Positions 10,118 through 22,086 of a stretch of 64,000 nt of DNA are shown one piece after another. A program made the translations under genes and the position numbers. How positions within the stretch are numbered: position 1 is the stretch's first letter; each line of letters starts with the position of its first letter. This stretch comes from Rhabditoides inermis (taxonomy: Eukaryota; Nematoda; Chromadorea; Rhabditida; Rhabditidae). Below the pieces are notes generated by a model that saw only the letters and a program-made list of their open reading frames with translations, had not been told where the DNA came from and did no database searches. Where the stretch lies: assembly GCA_963966185.1 (NCBI GenBank), contig CAWZYM010000280.1, positions 434,001 through 498,000 on the forward strand. The letters run 5' to 3'.

Positions 10118-10930
10118 GCACTACTGTTTTCCACTACTGCGCTGTTGTTTTGCCGGCTCGCAACGACCTTCTATTTGAAACCGCGGCCGTTTTTTTGGGG
10201 GCTAGAAATCAGACGACGGGGGATGGCATTTTGAGAAGAGAAGCCAGATAATTGGCGGACAAGCAAGTGATCACAAATCGGCTCATGCCGATAACATCGG
10301 ATTCCGCAGCGCGCCTGTGAAACATGGAACGGTCAACTGAAATTGGCAACATGCTCCACAGTGCGTGTATGTATGTAGCGTGTGATGTAAACAGGAGAAG
10401 AACTAGACTACTGCGCAATGTTGAAAGTGAAAGTTATTAACAGAGAGAGTTTCAATACAGTTTGACCACATTCTCCGTATCGTTGACTGGTTTAGGCAAA
10501 AAGTTATCACATTCGCATGTAATGAAAACATTGAAACTGGACATGTACATGTGTCTTTCCAACTGTCTTTCCAAACAACTGAAGAAGAGTTGGAAACAGA
10601 TGCTGTATTCTAAATGTGCATACATACGTCAATTGATTTTGGCTTATAAATCAAAACTGTATGTTGCGAGGCTAACAGTATCAGTCCCGATCACCGACCA
10701 CATGGATTTCTCTCGGATCTCGCATAGTGCATATATCCGCTCTCGTGTCTAGCCGTTTTCACAATCGGTTCTCGCGCGCGCAGCTCTCGATCGTCTGCCC
10801 AGCCCGTATTATTGTGGGAAACTTCGATCGGCACAGCCCCAGGGAAGGGGGGGGGAGTGCATTCTTACCCACCGCGCGGGAACAGGAAAACGAACGGCGC
10901 GTGATGAAAAAACAGCCGCGCCCTCGCTAT
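9670..10930. other. Intergenic; (GA)n at 10062-10111
   Basis: About 1.2 kb with no convincing gene. One long GA microsatellite; the remainder is upstream sequence of collagen A6. Confidence 0.5.
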
Positions 10931-10935
10931 CGCAC

Positions 10936-10943
10936 TATATAAG
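10936..10943 (+). promoter_or_regulatory. TATA box of collagen A6
   Basis: TATATAAG 97 bp before the ATG at 11033. Confidence 0.7.
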
Positions 10944-11032
10944 GGATGCTGGAATGGGGAGCGACATCGCATATTTCGGCGTTTGCCTTTTCTCCCTTTT
11001 CATCCAATCCACTCTCAGACATTGCTTGTAGT

Positions 11033-11248
11033 ATGACCGACGAGCTGAAGGGGAAGCTTCTCGAGGCTGAGCAGGTGAAGAAGTTCGCCTTCTTCGGCGT
11101 CGCCGTCTCGACGGTCGCCACGCTGACCGCCATTGTGGCTGTGCCGATGCTGTGCATGTACATGCAGAACGTGCAGTCCTCCCTCCAGGACGAGATCAAC
11201 TTCTGCCGCACCCGCGCCGACTCGCTCAAGGGAGAGTACACCAAGGTA

Positions 11249-11305
<57 letters not shown>

Positions 11306-11974
11306 TCACATTCCTCGTTCCAGCTGGATTCGTTCCGCGTTGGAGAGAAGGAGCGCGAGAAGCGTCAGTCTTCCTACCAGTGCTGCTCTTGCGGAATTGG
11401 AGGCGCCGGACCCGTGGGACAGCCTGGACAGGACGGACAGCCCGGAAACGACGGACGCCCCGGACAGCCCGGACCCCCTGGACCCGATGCCACCAACGAC
11501 AACGCTATGCCCAAGCCCGAGGACTTCTGCTTCGAGTGCCCCGCCGGACCCGTCGGAGCCCCCGGAAACGCCGGACCCAAGGGACCTCCCGGACAGCCCG
11601 GACAGCCCGGAGACCAGGGACCCAACGGACGCCCTGGAGCCCCCGGAGCCCCCGGACCTCAGGGACCCCCCGGAACCCCCGGAAACGACGGACAGCCTGG
11701 TAACAACGGACTTCCCGGACAGGTCCGCACTGTGCCCTCTCCTCCTGGACCCCCCGGACAGCCCGGAGAGCAGGGACCTCAGGGACCCCCCGGACCCGAC
11801 GGACGCCCCGGAAACCCCGGACCCAACGGAGGACCCGGAGCCCAGGGAGAGCCCGGAGTCGATGGAGCCCCCGGAAAGCCCGGAGAGCCCGGACTCCAGG
11901 GAGCGCCCGGACAGGACGGAGCGAAGGGAAGCTGCGACCACTGCCCCCCTCCCCGCACCGCCCCCGGATACTAA
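11033..11974 (+). CDS. Cuticle collagen A6
   Basis: Cuticle collagen of 287 aa. Exon 1 is 11033-11245 (71 codons, MTDELKGK), the intron 11246-11323, and exon 2 11324-11974. The 78-bp intron is almost pure CT and a multiple of three without stops, so a frame runs straight through it; the conserved GTAG.../...TTCCAG borders and the sister genes show that it is an intron. I reject the upstream in-frame ATG at 10946 because it lies only 3 bp past the TATA box. Domain order is as in A4: membrane segment, REKR, CCSCG, Gly-X-Y with [12 protein letters not shown] end. It differs from A4 by only a few residues in the Gly-X-Y part. Confidence 0.96.
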
Positions 11975-12519
11975 ACGCAATCACCGATTCGACTGTTTAT
12001 CAGTTGCCTTGTACAGTAAACTATTTATTACACGATTGTGCAGTGCGTTTTGAACTCAAGACATTGGAACGGCAATAATGAGAACGATCGCACTGAATTC
12101 GGGTTTTTCCCTGCGGCACGACAATTCGAATTTCGATTTTCGGCGGTGGAAAGTTGTGAGCGAGTTTTTTTTGAATCCTGAAACAATAAGGATGCGATGA
12201 TAGGGATGAGATTGAGAGGCGTTCAGTGCGGGAACTGTTTTTCATCCGAAATGAGCGAAACGGGATCCTTCGGTCAACAATTCGTGATTTATCTAGCCCC
12301 GTAACGGTCAAGTGAAAGTGGGGTGTGTGGATTTTAGTGTGAAAAAAGTTCGGGATACGAATCCTGCAAGGTATTCCATGAGAAGCAATCATGATGGTTT
12401 ATTTCTAGTCAAAGTAGTGATAGTAATCCGAAACTGGTATGTCTGCTGTCTGCAGCCGCAATTAGTTCCAGCGCGAAATGAACAAACAACACTGATACCG
12501 GTAATACTGCAAGTAGTGC
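11975..12519. other. Intergenic region before collagen B1
   Basis: No gene seen. Confidence 0.5.
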
Positions 12520-12527
12520 TATAAAAG
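12520..12527 (+). promoter_or_regulatory. TATA box of collagen B1
   Basis: TATAAAAG before the leader exon. A leader intron (12583-12633, gtgagc...tctag) ends one base before the ATG, and the same leader intron is present in the inverted sister gene. Confidence 0.75.
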
Positions 12528-12634
12528 GACATTCAGTCAACTGATAGTCAGACAGCTACTGAACGCAGCTGCTCACTACAAGGTGAGCACAGTCTTCTTA
12601 CAAGTCTTTGCAGTATACAATATCCTTTTCTAGG

Positions 12635-13726
12635 ATGACGGGGCACGGCCTTTGTATATCGGCTACTCTGGTGGCGACTACTCTTTTGCTGGGAGTTGCC
12701 TTCTACAACATCCACTCCACTTTCAACGATATCAGTTCGTTCGCTACTCAGGTTGAAGAGGACCTCGGACAGTTCAAGCAACTGTCTGAGGACGCGTGGA
12801 ACGGAATGGTCCGTCAACAGACGCCGCCCGCCCGCCGTGCCTTCGAGTTCCTCCAGAGGAAGAAGCGTGGAGGAGGATACTCGCAGGGCGGAGGAGGAGG
12901 AGGAGGAGGAGGAGGAGGAGGAGGAGGAGGAGGAGGAGGGTATGCCGGAGGAGCCTCGGCCGCCGTGTCCGGAGGAGGTTCTAGCCAGCAGTCGTGCCCG
13001 CCCGGACCTCCCGGACCTCCTGGATCCCCTGGAGACGACGGAGTGCCCGGACAGCCCGGAAAGGACGGAAACGCTGGAGGCGCCGGAACCACACCCGACA
13101 ACGGACCCAAGGAGTGCATAAAGTGCACGGCCGGACCCCCCGGACCCCCCGGACCCGACGGAGGACCCGGACCCGCTGGAAACCCTGGAGCCCCCGGACA
13201 GGACGGACAGCCCGGACCCGCTGGAGAGGCTGGACCCTCCGGACCTCCCGGACCTCCCGGACCCGACGGACAGCCCGGAGGTCCCGGACAGGACGGACAG
13301 CCTGGAGCTCCTGGAGTCAGGGTCAACAACATGCCTGGACCCTCCGGACCCCCTGGACCTTCCGGACCTCCCGGACCCGATGGACAGACGCCTCCGGCCG
13401 CCGGACCTCCTCCTCCCGGACCTCCCGGACCGCCTGGACCTCCCGGAAACGACGGTGCCCCCGGAGCGCCCGGAGGACCCGGACAGCCGGGACACGACGG
13501 GGCGCCCGGATCCGACGCCGCATACTGCCCCTGCCCGCCCCGGACCGCCGCCGTGGAGGGAGGCAGCTACCAGAGCCAGGGAGGAGGAGGAGGAGGATAC
13601 GGCCAGGCTGCTCCCCCTCCCCCGCCTGCTCCTGCTCCTGCTCCGTCGGCCGGAGGATACAACGCGGCGGCGGCCGCTGCTCCTCCCCCCTCTTCCGGAT
13701 ACCCCACCCGCATCCGCAAACAATAA
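12635..13726 (+). CDS. Cuticle collagen B1 with poly-Gly tract and Pro/Gly/Tyr tail
   Basis: Cuticle collagen of 363 aa in one coding exon. A membrane segment lies at about 5-24, then a Col_cuticle_N region ending in the typical [11 protein letters not shown]. The cleavage site RKKR is at 75-78. It is followed by GGGYSQ and an 18-residue glycine run encoded by GGA/GGC repeats (12887-12940). The collagen body starts at CPPGPPG, is interrupted by ECIKC and by VRVNNMP, and ends at CPCPPRTA. A Gly/Tyr/Pro/Ala-rich tail follows, with GGY repeats and a basic end (TRIRKQ). Such GGY tails could serve tyrosine cross-linking (inference). An inverted near-copy is at 16099-17214. AATAAA is at 13752-13757. 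Confidence 0.96.
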   Translation: MTGHGLCISATLVATTLLLGVAFYNIHSTFNDISSFATQVEEDLGQFKQLSEDAWNGMVRQQTPPARRAFEFLQRKKRGGGYSQGGGGGGGGGGGGGGGGGGYAGGASAAVSGGGSSQQSCPPGPPGPPGSPGDDGVPGQPGKDGNAGGAGTTPDNGPKECIKCTAGPPGPPGPDGGPGPAGNPGAPGQDGQPGPAGEAGPSGPPGPPGPDGQPGGPGQDGQPGAPGVRVNNMPGPSGPPGPSGPPGPDGQTPPAAGPPPPGPPGPPGPPGNDGAPGAPGGPGQPGHDGAPGSDAAYCPCPPRTAAVEGGSYQSQGGGGGGYGQAAPPPPPAPAPAPSAGGYNAAAAAAPPPSSGYPTRIRKQ

Positions 13727-13891
13727 GGAGTGTGATCGTACATACACTGACAATAAAGTGTTTCCTATCAGACGTTTCGCTCGTGATCTCTGTCTAAACG
13801 CGCAATAGTATCGGCACGTTGCGTGTAAACATCCAATTTGGTAGTTGTTTTCGACGTCTCTCGTTCATTTTCTACTCACTCGGAGCGTGGA

Positions 13892-14840
13892 ATGGTCGAC
13901 TGGCCGGGCGTGCTCGCCGCACTCGTCGATGTCCTCGCGGCTCTCGCACTAGCGCTCGTCACCCTAGCCGTCTGCGGAGTGGGTTACGGTACTTGCAAAT
14001 CGATACCGTAGTCACTGATGTCGATATAACAAGAGTAGTGATGTCACAGTGTTTATGACGTCACAGTGTCGATGACGTCATTCAGAAGAAGAAGTCGGTG
14101 GAGCCGCCGTCGACCGTGTCCAAGTCGACTGTGGACCACACCCCTCCGAATGGCGGCGACGGGGGCGGGAACCTGGCTGACAAGTGGAAGCTGCTCAAGA
14201 AGACCGAAGACGGCGACCAGAAGGTACGGTGGACGGGTTAGGTAGACGGTAGACGGAGTTTGGAATGATGAGCACTGATGTGGTACGGTATATGAAAATC
14301 AATGAACACTGTTTCTAGGAACAACAGATAAAAGACAGCAGTGGAGGTGATTTGGTGACTTGGGTAGATATGCGGTCGACGGACCTAAAGCCTAAAGTCG
14401 GGAAAATTAGATCTCAGTTGGTATACGGTATCATGAAAACGAACCTGGTTACGGAGAAATCAGTATACGCTATCCCGTAGACGGACCTGGATTCGGAGAA
14501 GCTGGACAACCCGCTGGCGCGCGCGACGAAAACGAAGAAAGAGGCGCTGATGGTGACTGCGGCAGCCGCGCCGACCACATACATGCCTATCCCATCACAG
14601 AAGGCAGCCGCCCCAGACAAGGGACTAGCCACCGCACAACACGACCTCACCAGGGTGGGTTGGAGTCTCTCTCTCTCTATCTCTCTCTCTCTCTCTCCCT
14701 CTCTCTCTCCCTCTCTCTACTTACACCGTCTTTTTTAGACGGCCGAGTGTCCGGGCATGTCCAACTACCAAACGGCGAACGACGGTGGCGGCGGTGGTGG
14801 GGGAAATGTCGGAAAGAGCACGGTGCGATTATCTCCCTTT

Positions 14841-14919
<79 letters not shown>

Positions 14920-15014
14920 ACTATCTCTCTCCCACTCTCTTGTTATCACCCCCTCTCTCCCTCTTCTCTCTCTCTCTCCCTCTCTCTCTCTCTCTTCTTC
15001 TTCTCCCTATCTCC

Positions 15015-15063
<49 letters not shown>

Positions 15064-15940
15064 CCCTCTCTCTCCCTCTCTCCATCACCTATCTCTCTCA
15101 CCTCCCTCTCACCCCCCCCCCCCTTCTCCAGACCCGCAAGATGACGAAGCGAACGACGAAGAACACTGGGGCTACCGTGGACAAGACGATGAACACGGTG
15201 ACAGTGGAGCCGCGGGAGAAGGAAGTCAAGTCGGCCGACAAAAAGGACAAGAAGGAGGAGAAGGTAGTGCTGCTTTTCACGTTTTGTGTGCATGGTGTGA
15301 AGTGTTTTACATTTCTATAAGTGTTATAAGTGTTATACATTTGTTATAGTTATGAAGTTATAAGTTAGTAAGTGAAGTAAGTTATAAGTTAGTAGTTAGT
15401 AAGTGAAGTGTTATACTTTGTTATTCAGACGCCGGAGAGCAAGCCCACGCAGGGCACGCAGGCGCCCGGCACACAGGTCGTTAATAAAGATCTTCCCTTC
15501 CACCTTCTCCTCCTTGTTAGGGATACTGTAGAACATGGGTCTCATCTCTGGTAGCTTTCTTGTTCTCGAAGATCAAAACGTGTGATGCAAGCTTTCAAAA
15601 GAGCCCGCGCCGCCGCAGTCATCTGTCTTTTCCCGCGTGACGCTACTTCATCTCTCTCGTATCTAAACTTCCTCGAATTACTCTCGGGCAGTGAGCGCGT
15701 CCAAGAGACCGTCACTTCATTCGTCTTGGCGTTTGGCGTAGCAACAACACAAACTATCAAACAGACGGCGGCTAAACTGGAATATTGTTTATGCGTTGTT
15801 TTCAGGCGCAGGGCACTCAGGCGACGACGGTCGCAGCCAAGACGCAAGAATCGAAGAGGACCACCAAACTGCAGACGGAAGCGACCAAGGAGGAGGAGGG
15901 AGCGGAGGGAGCAGGAGGAGGAGAAGAGAAGAAGGAGTAG
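13892..15940 (+). CDS. Unrecognised single-pass, Thr/Lys-rich protein gene (7 exons) in the inverted-repeat spacer
   Basis: I do not recognise this gene. Exons: 13892-13978, 14086-14223, 14481-14654, 14739-14822, 15132-15263, 15429-15476, 15806-15940; 265 aa. Every junction is GT-AG, phase 0, and the last exon ends in TAG. Exon 1 encodes MVDWPG and then an Ala/Leu/Val-rich membrane segment (residues about 6-29). The rest is hydrophilic and basic: a K-rich stretch (KWKLLKK), Thr/Lys-rich exon 5, a GTQA-type repeat across exons 6-7 and an EEEGAEGAGGGEEKKE end. Exons 3-6 all begin with an ACN Thr codon. Introns carry CT and CA microsatellites. A possible extra in-phase exon at 14319-14363 is left out. 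Start and expression are inferred, not proven. Confidence 0.65.
14849..14917. repeat. (CA)n microsatellite in intron 4
   Basis: About 35 CA units, followed by CT tracts to about 15060, all inside the intron 14823-15131. Confidence 0.9.
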
Positions 15941-16098
15941 ACTGCGATTGGTAGATTGTAGCATGGAAATATCGTTGATACAATACAGACTTCGATTATT
16001 AGATAACATTTGTGACAGAGAATGTGTGTGTGTGTTTGTAACAGATTGCGATAAATTGAGATGAAGACGAACGACTTTATTCTGTCTGGTCACACTCC

Positions 16099-17214
16099 TT
16101 ACTGTTTGCGGAGGCGGGTGGGGTATCCGGAAGAGGGGGGAGGAGCAGCGGCCGCCGCCGCGTTGTATCCTCCGGCCGACGGAGCAGAAGCAGGCGGGGG
16201 AGGGGGAGCAGCCTGGCCGTATCCTCCTCCTCTTCCCTGGCTCTGGTAGCTGCCTCCTTCCACGGCGGCGGTCCGGGGCGGGCAGGGGCAGTATGCGGCG
16301 TCGGATCCGGGCGCCCCGTCGTGTCCCGGCTGTCCGGGTCCTCCGGGCGCTCCGGGGGCACCGTCGTTTCCGGGAGGTCCAGGCGGTCCGGGAGGTCCGG
16401 GAGGAGGAGGTCCGGCGGCCGGAGGCGTCTGTCCATCGGGTCCGGGAGGTCCGGAAGGTCCAGGGGGTCCGGAGGGTCCAGGCATGTTGTTGACCCTGAC
16501 TCCAGGAGCTCCAGGCTGTCCGTCCTGTCCGGGACCTCCGGGCTGTCCGTCGGGTCCGGGAGGTCCGGGAGGTCCGGAGGGTCCAGCCTCTCCAGCGGGT
16601 CCGGGCTGTCCGTCCTGTCCGGGGGCTCCAGGGTTTCCAGCGGGTCCGGGTCCTCCGTCGGGTCCGGGGGGTCCGGGGGGTCCGGCCGTGCACTTTATGC
16701 ACTCCTTGGGTCCGCTGTCGGGTGTGGTTCCGGCGCCTCCAGCGTTTCCGTCCCTTCCGGGCTGTCCGGGCACTCCGTCGTCTCCAGGGGATCCAGGAGG
16801 TCCGGGAGGTCCGGGCGGGCACGACTGCTGGCTAAAGCCTCCTCCAGAAACGGCGGCCGAGGCTCCTCCGGCATACCCTCCTCCTCCTCCTCCTCCTCCT
16901 CCTCCTCCTCCTCCTCCTCCTCCTCCTCCTCCTCCTCCTCCTCCTCCTCCTCCTCCTCCTCCCTGGGAGTATCCTCCTCCACGCTTCTCCCTCTGGAGGA
17001 ACTCGAAGGCACGGCGGGCGGGCGGCGTCTGTTGACGGACCATTCCATTCCACGCATCCTCAGAGAGTTGCTTGAACTGTCCGAGGTCCTCTTCAACCTG
17101 AGTAGCGAACGAACTGATGTCGTTGAAAGTGGAGTGGATGTTGTAGAAGGCAACTCCCAGCAAAAGAGTAGTCGCCACCAGAGTAGCCGATATACAAAGG
17201 CCGTGCCCCGTCAT
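16099..17214 (-). CDS. Cuticle collagen B2, inverted copy of B1
   Basis: Cuticle collagen of 371 aa in one coding exon, near-identical to 12635-13726. It differs at the cleavage site (REKR for RKKR), in a longer glycine run (29 residues, 16876-16962, against 18) and in a slightly shorter tail (three residues fewer, TRLRKQ end). The ATG at 17214 follows a leader intron (17216-17281) homologous to that of B1. AATAAA on the minus strand is at 16077-16082, 17 bp past the stop. Both copies are open throughout and keep their promoters, so both are probably expressed. Confidence 0.96.
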   Translation of the reverse strand: MTGHGLCISATLVATTLLLGVAFYNIHSTFNDISSFATQVEEDLGQFKQLSEDAWNGMVRQQTPPARRAFEFLQREKRGGGYSQGGGGGGGGGGGGGGGGGGGGGGGGGGGGGYAGGASAAVSGGGFSQQSCPPGPPGPPGSPGDDGVPGQPGRDGNAGGAGTTPDSGPKECIKCTAGPPGPPGPDGGPGPAGNPGAPGQDGQPGPAGEAGPSGPPGPPGPDGQPGGPGQDGQPGAPGVRVNNMPGPSGPPGPSGPPGPDGQTPPAAGPPPPGPPGPPGPPGNDGAPGAPGGPGQPGHDGAPGSDAAYCPCPPRTAAVEGGSYQSQGRGGGYGQAAPPPPPASAPSAGGYNAAAAAAPPPSSGYPTRLRKQ

Positions 17215-17336
17215 CCTAGAAAAGGATACTGTATCAAGGAATACTGTATACAGCAAAGACTTGTAAGAAGACAGTACTCACCTTGTAGTGAGCAGCTGCG
17301 TTCAGTAGCTGTCTGACTATCAGTTGACTGAATGCC

Positions 17337-17344
17337 CTTTTATA
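17337..17344 (-). promoter_or_regulatory. TATA box of collagen B2
   Basis: TATAAAAG on the minus strand before the leader exon, mirroring 12520-12527. Confidence 0.75.
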
Positions 17345-17397
17345 GTACTAGTCTAAGGAAGTTACTGGTAGTGGTATTGTTTTTCTCACTTCTATCG

Positions 17398-17400
<3 letters not shown>

Positions 17401-17454
<54 letters not shown>

Positions 17455-18430
17455 GTGGAACCCGACTCGTTCCGGATTACACGCCAACTGACAACTGACA
17501 ACCACTTCCTTTCTCTCGCTGTCTATCAATGAATGAAAACACCAGTACGCGAAACAATGTAGTTATGAAAATGTTGTAACAGTATACTATTTTTCTCACT
17601 TTTTTTCAAAATTTTAATTATAAATTAACAGTATTATAAATGCAACACAAGAGCGCTTTCGCTAAAAAAAACTTTGTATTGATCAAATTTTTTATCAGTA
17701 CTGATTGACAACGACACTTCTTCAACCAGAATACAATATAGGCGACACGATCTTTTTTTCACTTATCTGCAACAACTCAACATATACGAGCACAACAACT
17801 GTAGAGTTCGATGTCAATTATTAAATGAACTGGTGGTTTCTGATTTCCACGCATCGCTATGCAAAGAGTCGAAATTACACAGTGATGGCTGTTCTCATTT
17901 CAGAAGTCTTCCGATCGACGGTGTGATACGGTGCACACCTTGGCCACAGTCGCTCGACTGCAGAGGAGTTGCAGCCGTAAAGGAGTCCAGACACATCACT
18001 GGTCTTGCTAGCACACTGAAACACATTTTTGTCACAAACTAACGGCGATGAAAAGGCGAGAAATAGAAAGGATTCGGAGCAACTTACATCTGAACATTTT
18101 CAGCGAAGGCTTTGCAGGAATAGTTATACGATATACAATTATCATATACGGAGAGAGCGCGCGCAAGTATAGGTTGCAGTGACAGTTCGACACTCACTGC
18201 CTGTGCGTTGAGGTCACAGTCTGTTGTCGCGCAACTTTACAATCGGCAGATGACGATGTAAGGCGACGATGTAAAGCGGCATAGAGAGTTCCGCAAAGCC
18301 AACAAGACCCTGATGAGACCGAGTTGAGCGATACCGAATCAAATTTGTTAGATCTAAATTTTCTTTAATAGTTCTAAAATGAAAAAAAATAAAACGTGAA
18401 ACGCCTCCATTGACTTTGCCTCCATTGACT
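17401..18430. other. Intergenic; (CT)n at 17401-17449
   Basis: A CT microsatellite and then AT-rich sequence. No gene seen. Confidence 0.5.
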
Positions 18431-18434
18431 GGAC

Positions 18435-18725
18435 TTGCCTCCATACCGTACCCGCAGTTTAGCCGTTCTTTGCAAAACATTTGTGACATATTACCGCTGT
18501 AAGCTGGAGTACTGTACTGAGCTCTGGAATCCCTCCGATGTGCGCTCAGTGAATCTTATTGAGGGCGTTCAACGGTACTTCACCAGACGAATCTGCCATA
18601 GAAATGGCATTTTCAATCTAGGATACTCCGCCAGACTCTGCCTGCTAGGCTTGGAGACTCTCGAGTCACGACGAGCAGTCAATGATATTCCCCCATTGAG
18701 ACTAATATTTACTATGGTGTGTGTC
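18435..18725 (+). mobile_element. Non-LTR retrotransposon fragment, RT C-terminal region
   Basis: The frame carries the LINE pattern YYRCKLEYCTELWNPSD, then a VQRYFTRRI block and LGLETLESRRAVND. It corresponds to the region after the RT palm. The minus-strand element at 28.0-28.3 kb has the same blocks. Both ends are truncated. Confidence 0.7.
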
Positions 18726-18799
18726 TGTCTGTCATTCTTTCCGGAGAGATATCTCTTTTCAAAGTCTACTGTAACTACTCATTTTTTCTAGAAAGTTTC

Positions 18800-20229
18800 T
18801 TTGATACCTGAGAACGCAAAATTTCAAATATCTCGTCAATAGCGATCTTCTGATCATAGTTATCACCTAATCTCTTAACTATGGAGCAAATTTTCAAAAT
18901 GATTCAAATCGAACGAAACTTGGAGGGCAGGTGAATCGACCTAGAAAAAATCGATAGCCGCGATACTAGCTGACTGTGACCTCATCTTCATGCCCAAATA
19001 GGTGAATGTACCCAAAATGCACCCAAAATTCATGATCTTCGATTTTTATAAAAATTGAATAGATGATAGATTACGTGAGATAGAGTATAGAAAGATGTTT
19101 CATTTTTCGAAAAGTCGCGAAATAAAGCAAATATTATCGACTTTTCGTACAGGCAATATAGAGTGTCCAATTTGTAAACTTAAGCTTTTATGGGCATATA
19201 AGCCCTACTGTCAAAATTTCAGAACGATCGGACTTTGTCTTCATATGATATTAGATTATTTGTGAGCGCGCGTTACTTGCTGGGGTACTTGCTGGGGCCC
19301 TCCGGGTTGCTCGCTACCAGCCGCGAGGTCAACAGATCAATACCAATTAGTTGGCATTCGAAATTACTGACCCACATCCACATAGTGGTGTGTTTGTTCA
19401 ATAGAAACACGTTTACATATTATCAATATTAGATGGTTTCGGTTGAAAAAGACAAAATTTCTAGCTTCAACGCATTACTTCAACGAAACGAAGAGTTGAA
19501 GATTGGAAAAGACAAGGAAAGTTTGGCAAGACGAGTTCAGTCGTTATATAATGGTTTGTAAAGATCAAACTAACTTCAAACTTTATCAAACTACTTCAAA
19601 CATGCGCACAACACTTAGGGCGCGCCCACCGGCGTATTTTCTCTTAGCCGTGGCAACGAGGTCATTGTATGTGTATTATAGAAATATGGATTGAAAACAG
19701 AGACTGATCGGGTACATAGTGTTGTAGCAAAAACTTTCATTGTCATACTCTTTCATACTACTTCTACAGCAAGCGTAGATTATGTGAGGCGCGTGCCAGC
19801 CGGCGTGCTTTCTGTCAGCCGTCGCATGAAAATGTCACTACATTGTAGACATATATTTCTTCTTTCGTTTTTTTGTTAATAGAACATTGTTTTATCGAGA
19901 CTGTTATGCTCTCATTATTACTGAAAAACGCGTTGTCTTTTGAGCAGTTCAGTAAAGAATGAAAGTGAGGTGAGGTGATCATTTTCGAGTATCAATAGAA
20001 TACTCAAAAAAGAATCAAGTGCAAGACTCATTTCATATTGCAAAGACTGTGCTTAAAGAAAGAATGATTTTTGTAATTGTTGTTAAGTCATAGAAAATAA
20101 GTAAAAATACAATGCTACCCCGTTTCGTTCTCGAACGCGAATAATATTTGATGTAATTCTTGCTCACTCTAGCGACAAGAATTTTGAATGTGAGAACATT
20201 GTAAAATTTGAGAGTGAAAGTGGACAGAA
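18800..20229. other. AT-rich non-coding stretch with a diverged direct duplication
   Basis: No gene seen. Two related blocks of about 165 bp (about 19545-19665 and 19705-19835) share a GC-rich core near 19620 and 19782. Confidence 0.4.
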
Positions 20230-21749
20230 AAAACATAGAACGTCTCTAGAAAAGTGTTGTGCCCGATGCGGAGACGTGAGAGTAGAGAGAAGAGATCATA
20301 GAACTGCTTCTAGAAAAGTGTTGGGATCGATGTGGAGACGTGAGAGTAGAGAGAAGAGAGCATAGAACTGATTCTAGAAAAGTGTTGGGATCGATGCGGA
20401 GACGTGAGAGTAGAGAGAAGAGGCATAGAACTGTTTCTAGAAAAAAGATGTGATCGATGCGGAGACGTGAGAGTAGAGAGAAGAGAGCATAGAACTGCTT
20501 CTAGAAAAGTGTTGGGATCGATGCGGAGACGTGAGAGTAGAGAGAAGAGAGCATAGAACTGTTTCTAGAAAAATGATGTGATCGATGCGGAGACGTGAGA
20601 GTAGAGAGAATAGAGCATAGAACTGTTTCTAGACAAAATGATGTGATCGATGCGGAGACGTGAGAGTAGAGATAAGAGAGCATAGAACTGCTTCTAGAAA
20701 AGTGTTGGGATCGACGCGGAGACGTGAGAGTAGAGAGAAGAGATCATAGAACTGCTTCTAGAAAAGTGTTGGGATCGATGCGGAGACGTGAGAAGAGAGC
20801 ATAGAACTGTTTCTAGAAAAGTGTTGGGATCGATGTGGAGACGTGAGAGTAGAGAGAAGAGAGCATAGAACTGATTCTAGAAAAGTGTTGGGATCGATGC
20901 GGAGACGTGAGAGTAGAGAGAAGAGAGCATAGAACTGTTTCTAGAAAAAAGATGTGATCGATGCGGAGACGTGAGAGTAGAGAGAAGAGAGCATAGAACT
21001 GCTTCTAGAAAAGTGTTGGGATCGATGCGGAGACGTGAGAGTAGAGAGAAGAGAGCATAGAACTGTTTCTAGAAAAGTGTTGGGATCGATGCGGAGACGT
21101 GAGAGTAGAGAGAAGAGAGCATAGAACTGTTTCTAGAAAAATGATGTGATCGATGCGGAGACGTGAGAGTAGAGAGAATAGAGCATAGAACTGTTTCTAG
21201 ACAAAATAATGTGATCGATGCGGAGACGTGAGAGTAGAGAGAAGAGAGCATAGAACTGCTTCTAGAAAAGTGTTGGGATCGATGCGGAGACGTGAGAGTA
21301 GAGAGAAGAGAGCATAGAACTGTTCTAGAAAAAATTATGTGATCGATGGGGAGACGTGAGAGTAGAGAGAAGAGAGCATAGAACTGCTTCTAGAAAAGTG
21401 TTGGGATCGATGCGGAGACGTGAGAGTAGAGAGACTAGGGCATAGAACTGTTTCTGAAAAAAATGATGTGATCGATGCGGAGACGTGAGAGTAGAGAGAA
21501 TAGAGCATAGAACTGTTTCTAGAAAAATGATGTGATCGATGCGGAGACGTGAGAGTAGACAGAAGAGACGTTCGAACTGTTTCTAGAAAATTGTCGTGAC
21601 AGCAGCGAAGACGTGAAATTAGACAGAAGAGACCACGGAACTGTCTCTAGAAAGTTGTTGTCACCGCAGCGAAGACGTGAAAGTAGACAGAAGAGACCAT
21701 ATTACTGTCTCTAGAAAAATTCTGTGACCGCAGAGATGTGAGAGTAGAC

Positions 21750-21752
<3 letters not shown>
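20230..21752. repeat. 64-bp minisatellite, about 24 copies
   Basis: Tandem 64-bp monomers around CATAGAACTG-TTCTAGAAAA and GGAGACGTGAGAG. Two main monomer types exist, one with GTGTTGGGATC and one with ATGATGTGATC. Their order in monomers 2-7 recurs in monomers 10-16, which points to a higher-order repeat of roughly 0.5 kb. The last three monomers (from 21550) are strongly diverged. Short frames inside it are repeat artefacts. Confidence 0.95.
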
Positions 21753-21811
<59 letters not shown>

Positions 21812-21995
21812 AGGGAGGCGAGAGGGAGAAGGAAGGCGAGAAAGAGAAAGGGGGAGAGAGAAAAGAAAGAGAGAACGAGAGAGGGAAAGAGAGTGTATAT
21901 AGGTAAAAAAATAATGAAAGTGAGAAATAAGAAAGATGGAGACAGAAGAAAGTAGGAGACAGACAGTTAGAAAGACAGAAAGTGAAAGAGATACA
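21753..21995. repeat. GA tract and purine-rich region
   Basis: Uninterrupted GA dinucleotides to about 21806, then G/A-rich sequence. Confidence 0.9.
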
Positions 21996-22086
21996 TAGAC
22001 CTTTCGCATGGATGTCTCTCCGTAAGAATCAATAGAGAGCAATCAGCAAGATGAACTATATTTTATTTTCTATTCTTGGATACCTA

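Larger units (their letters stand above)
12520..13745. repeat. Left arm of inverted repeat (collagen B1)
   Basis: Reverse complement of about 16080-17344, from the TATA box to just past the stop codon. Flanks diverge immediately outside. The arms surround a 2.3-kb spacer with an unrelated gene. Confidence 0.85.
16080..17344. repeat. Right arm of inverted repeat (collagen B2)
   Basis: Mirror of 12520-13745; see that entry. Confidence 0.85.

Noticed and set aside
10946..11032. Longer N-terminus for collagen A6 from ATG 10946
   Set aside because: It lies 3 bp past the TATA box and would add a head not seen in the sister genes.
14319..14363. Extra exon of the spacer gene (15 codons, phase 0)
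   Set aside because: Splice borders are possible, but the product is not similar to the rest and the gene is in frame without it. Left open.
20230..21752. CRISPR-like array
   Set aside because: Repeats are contiguous 64-bp monomers with no unique spacers, and the genome is eukaryotic.
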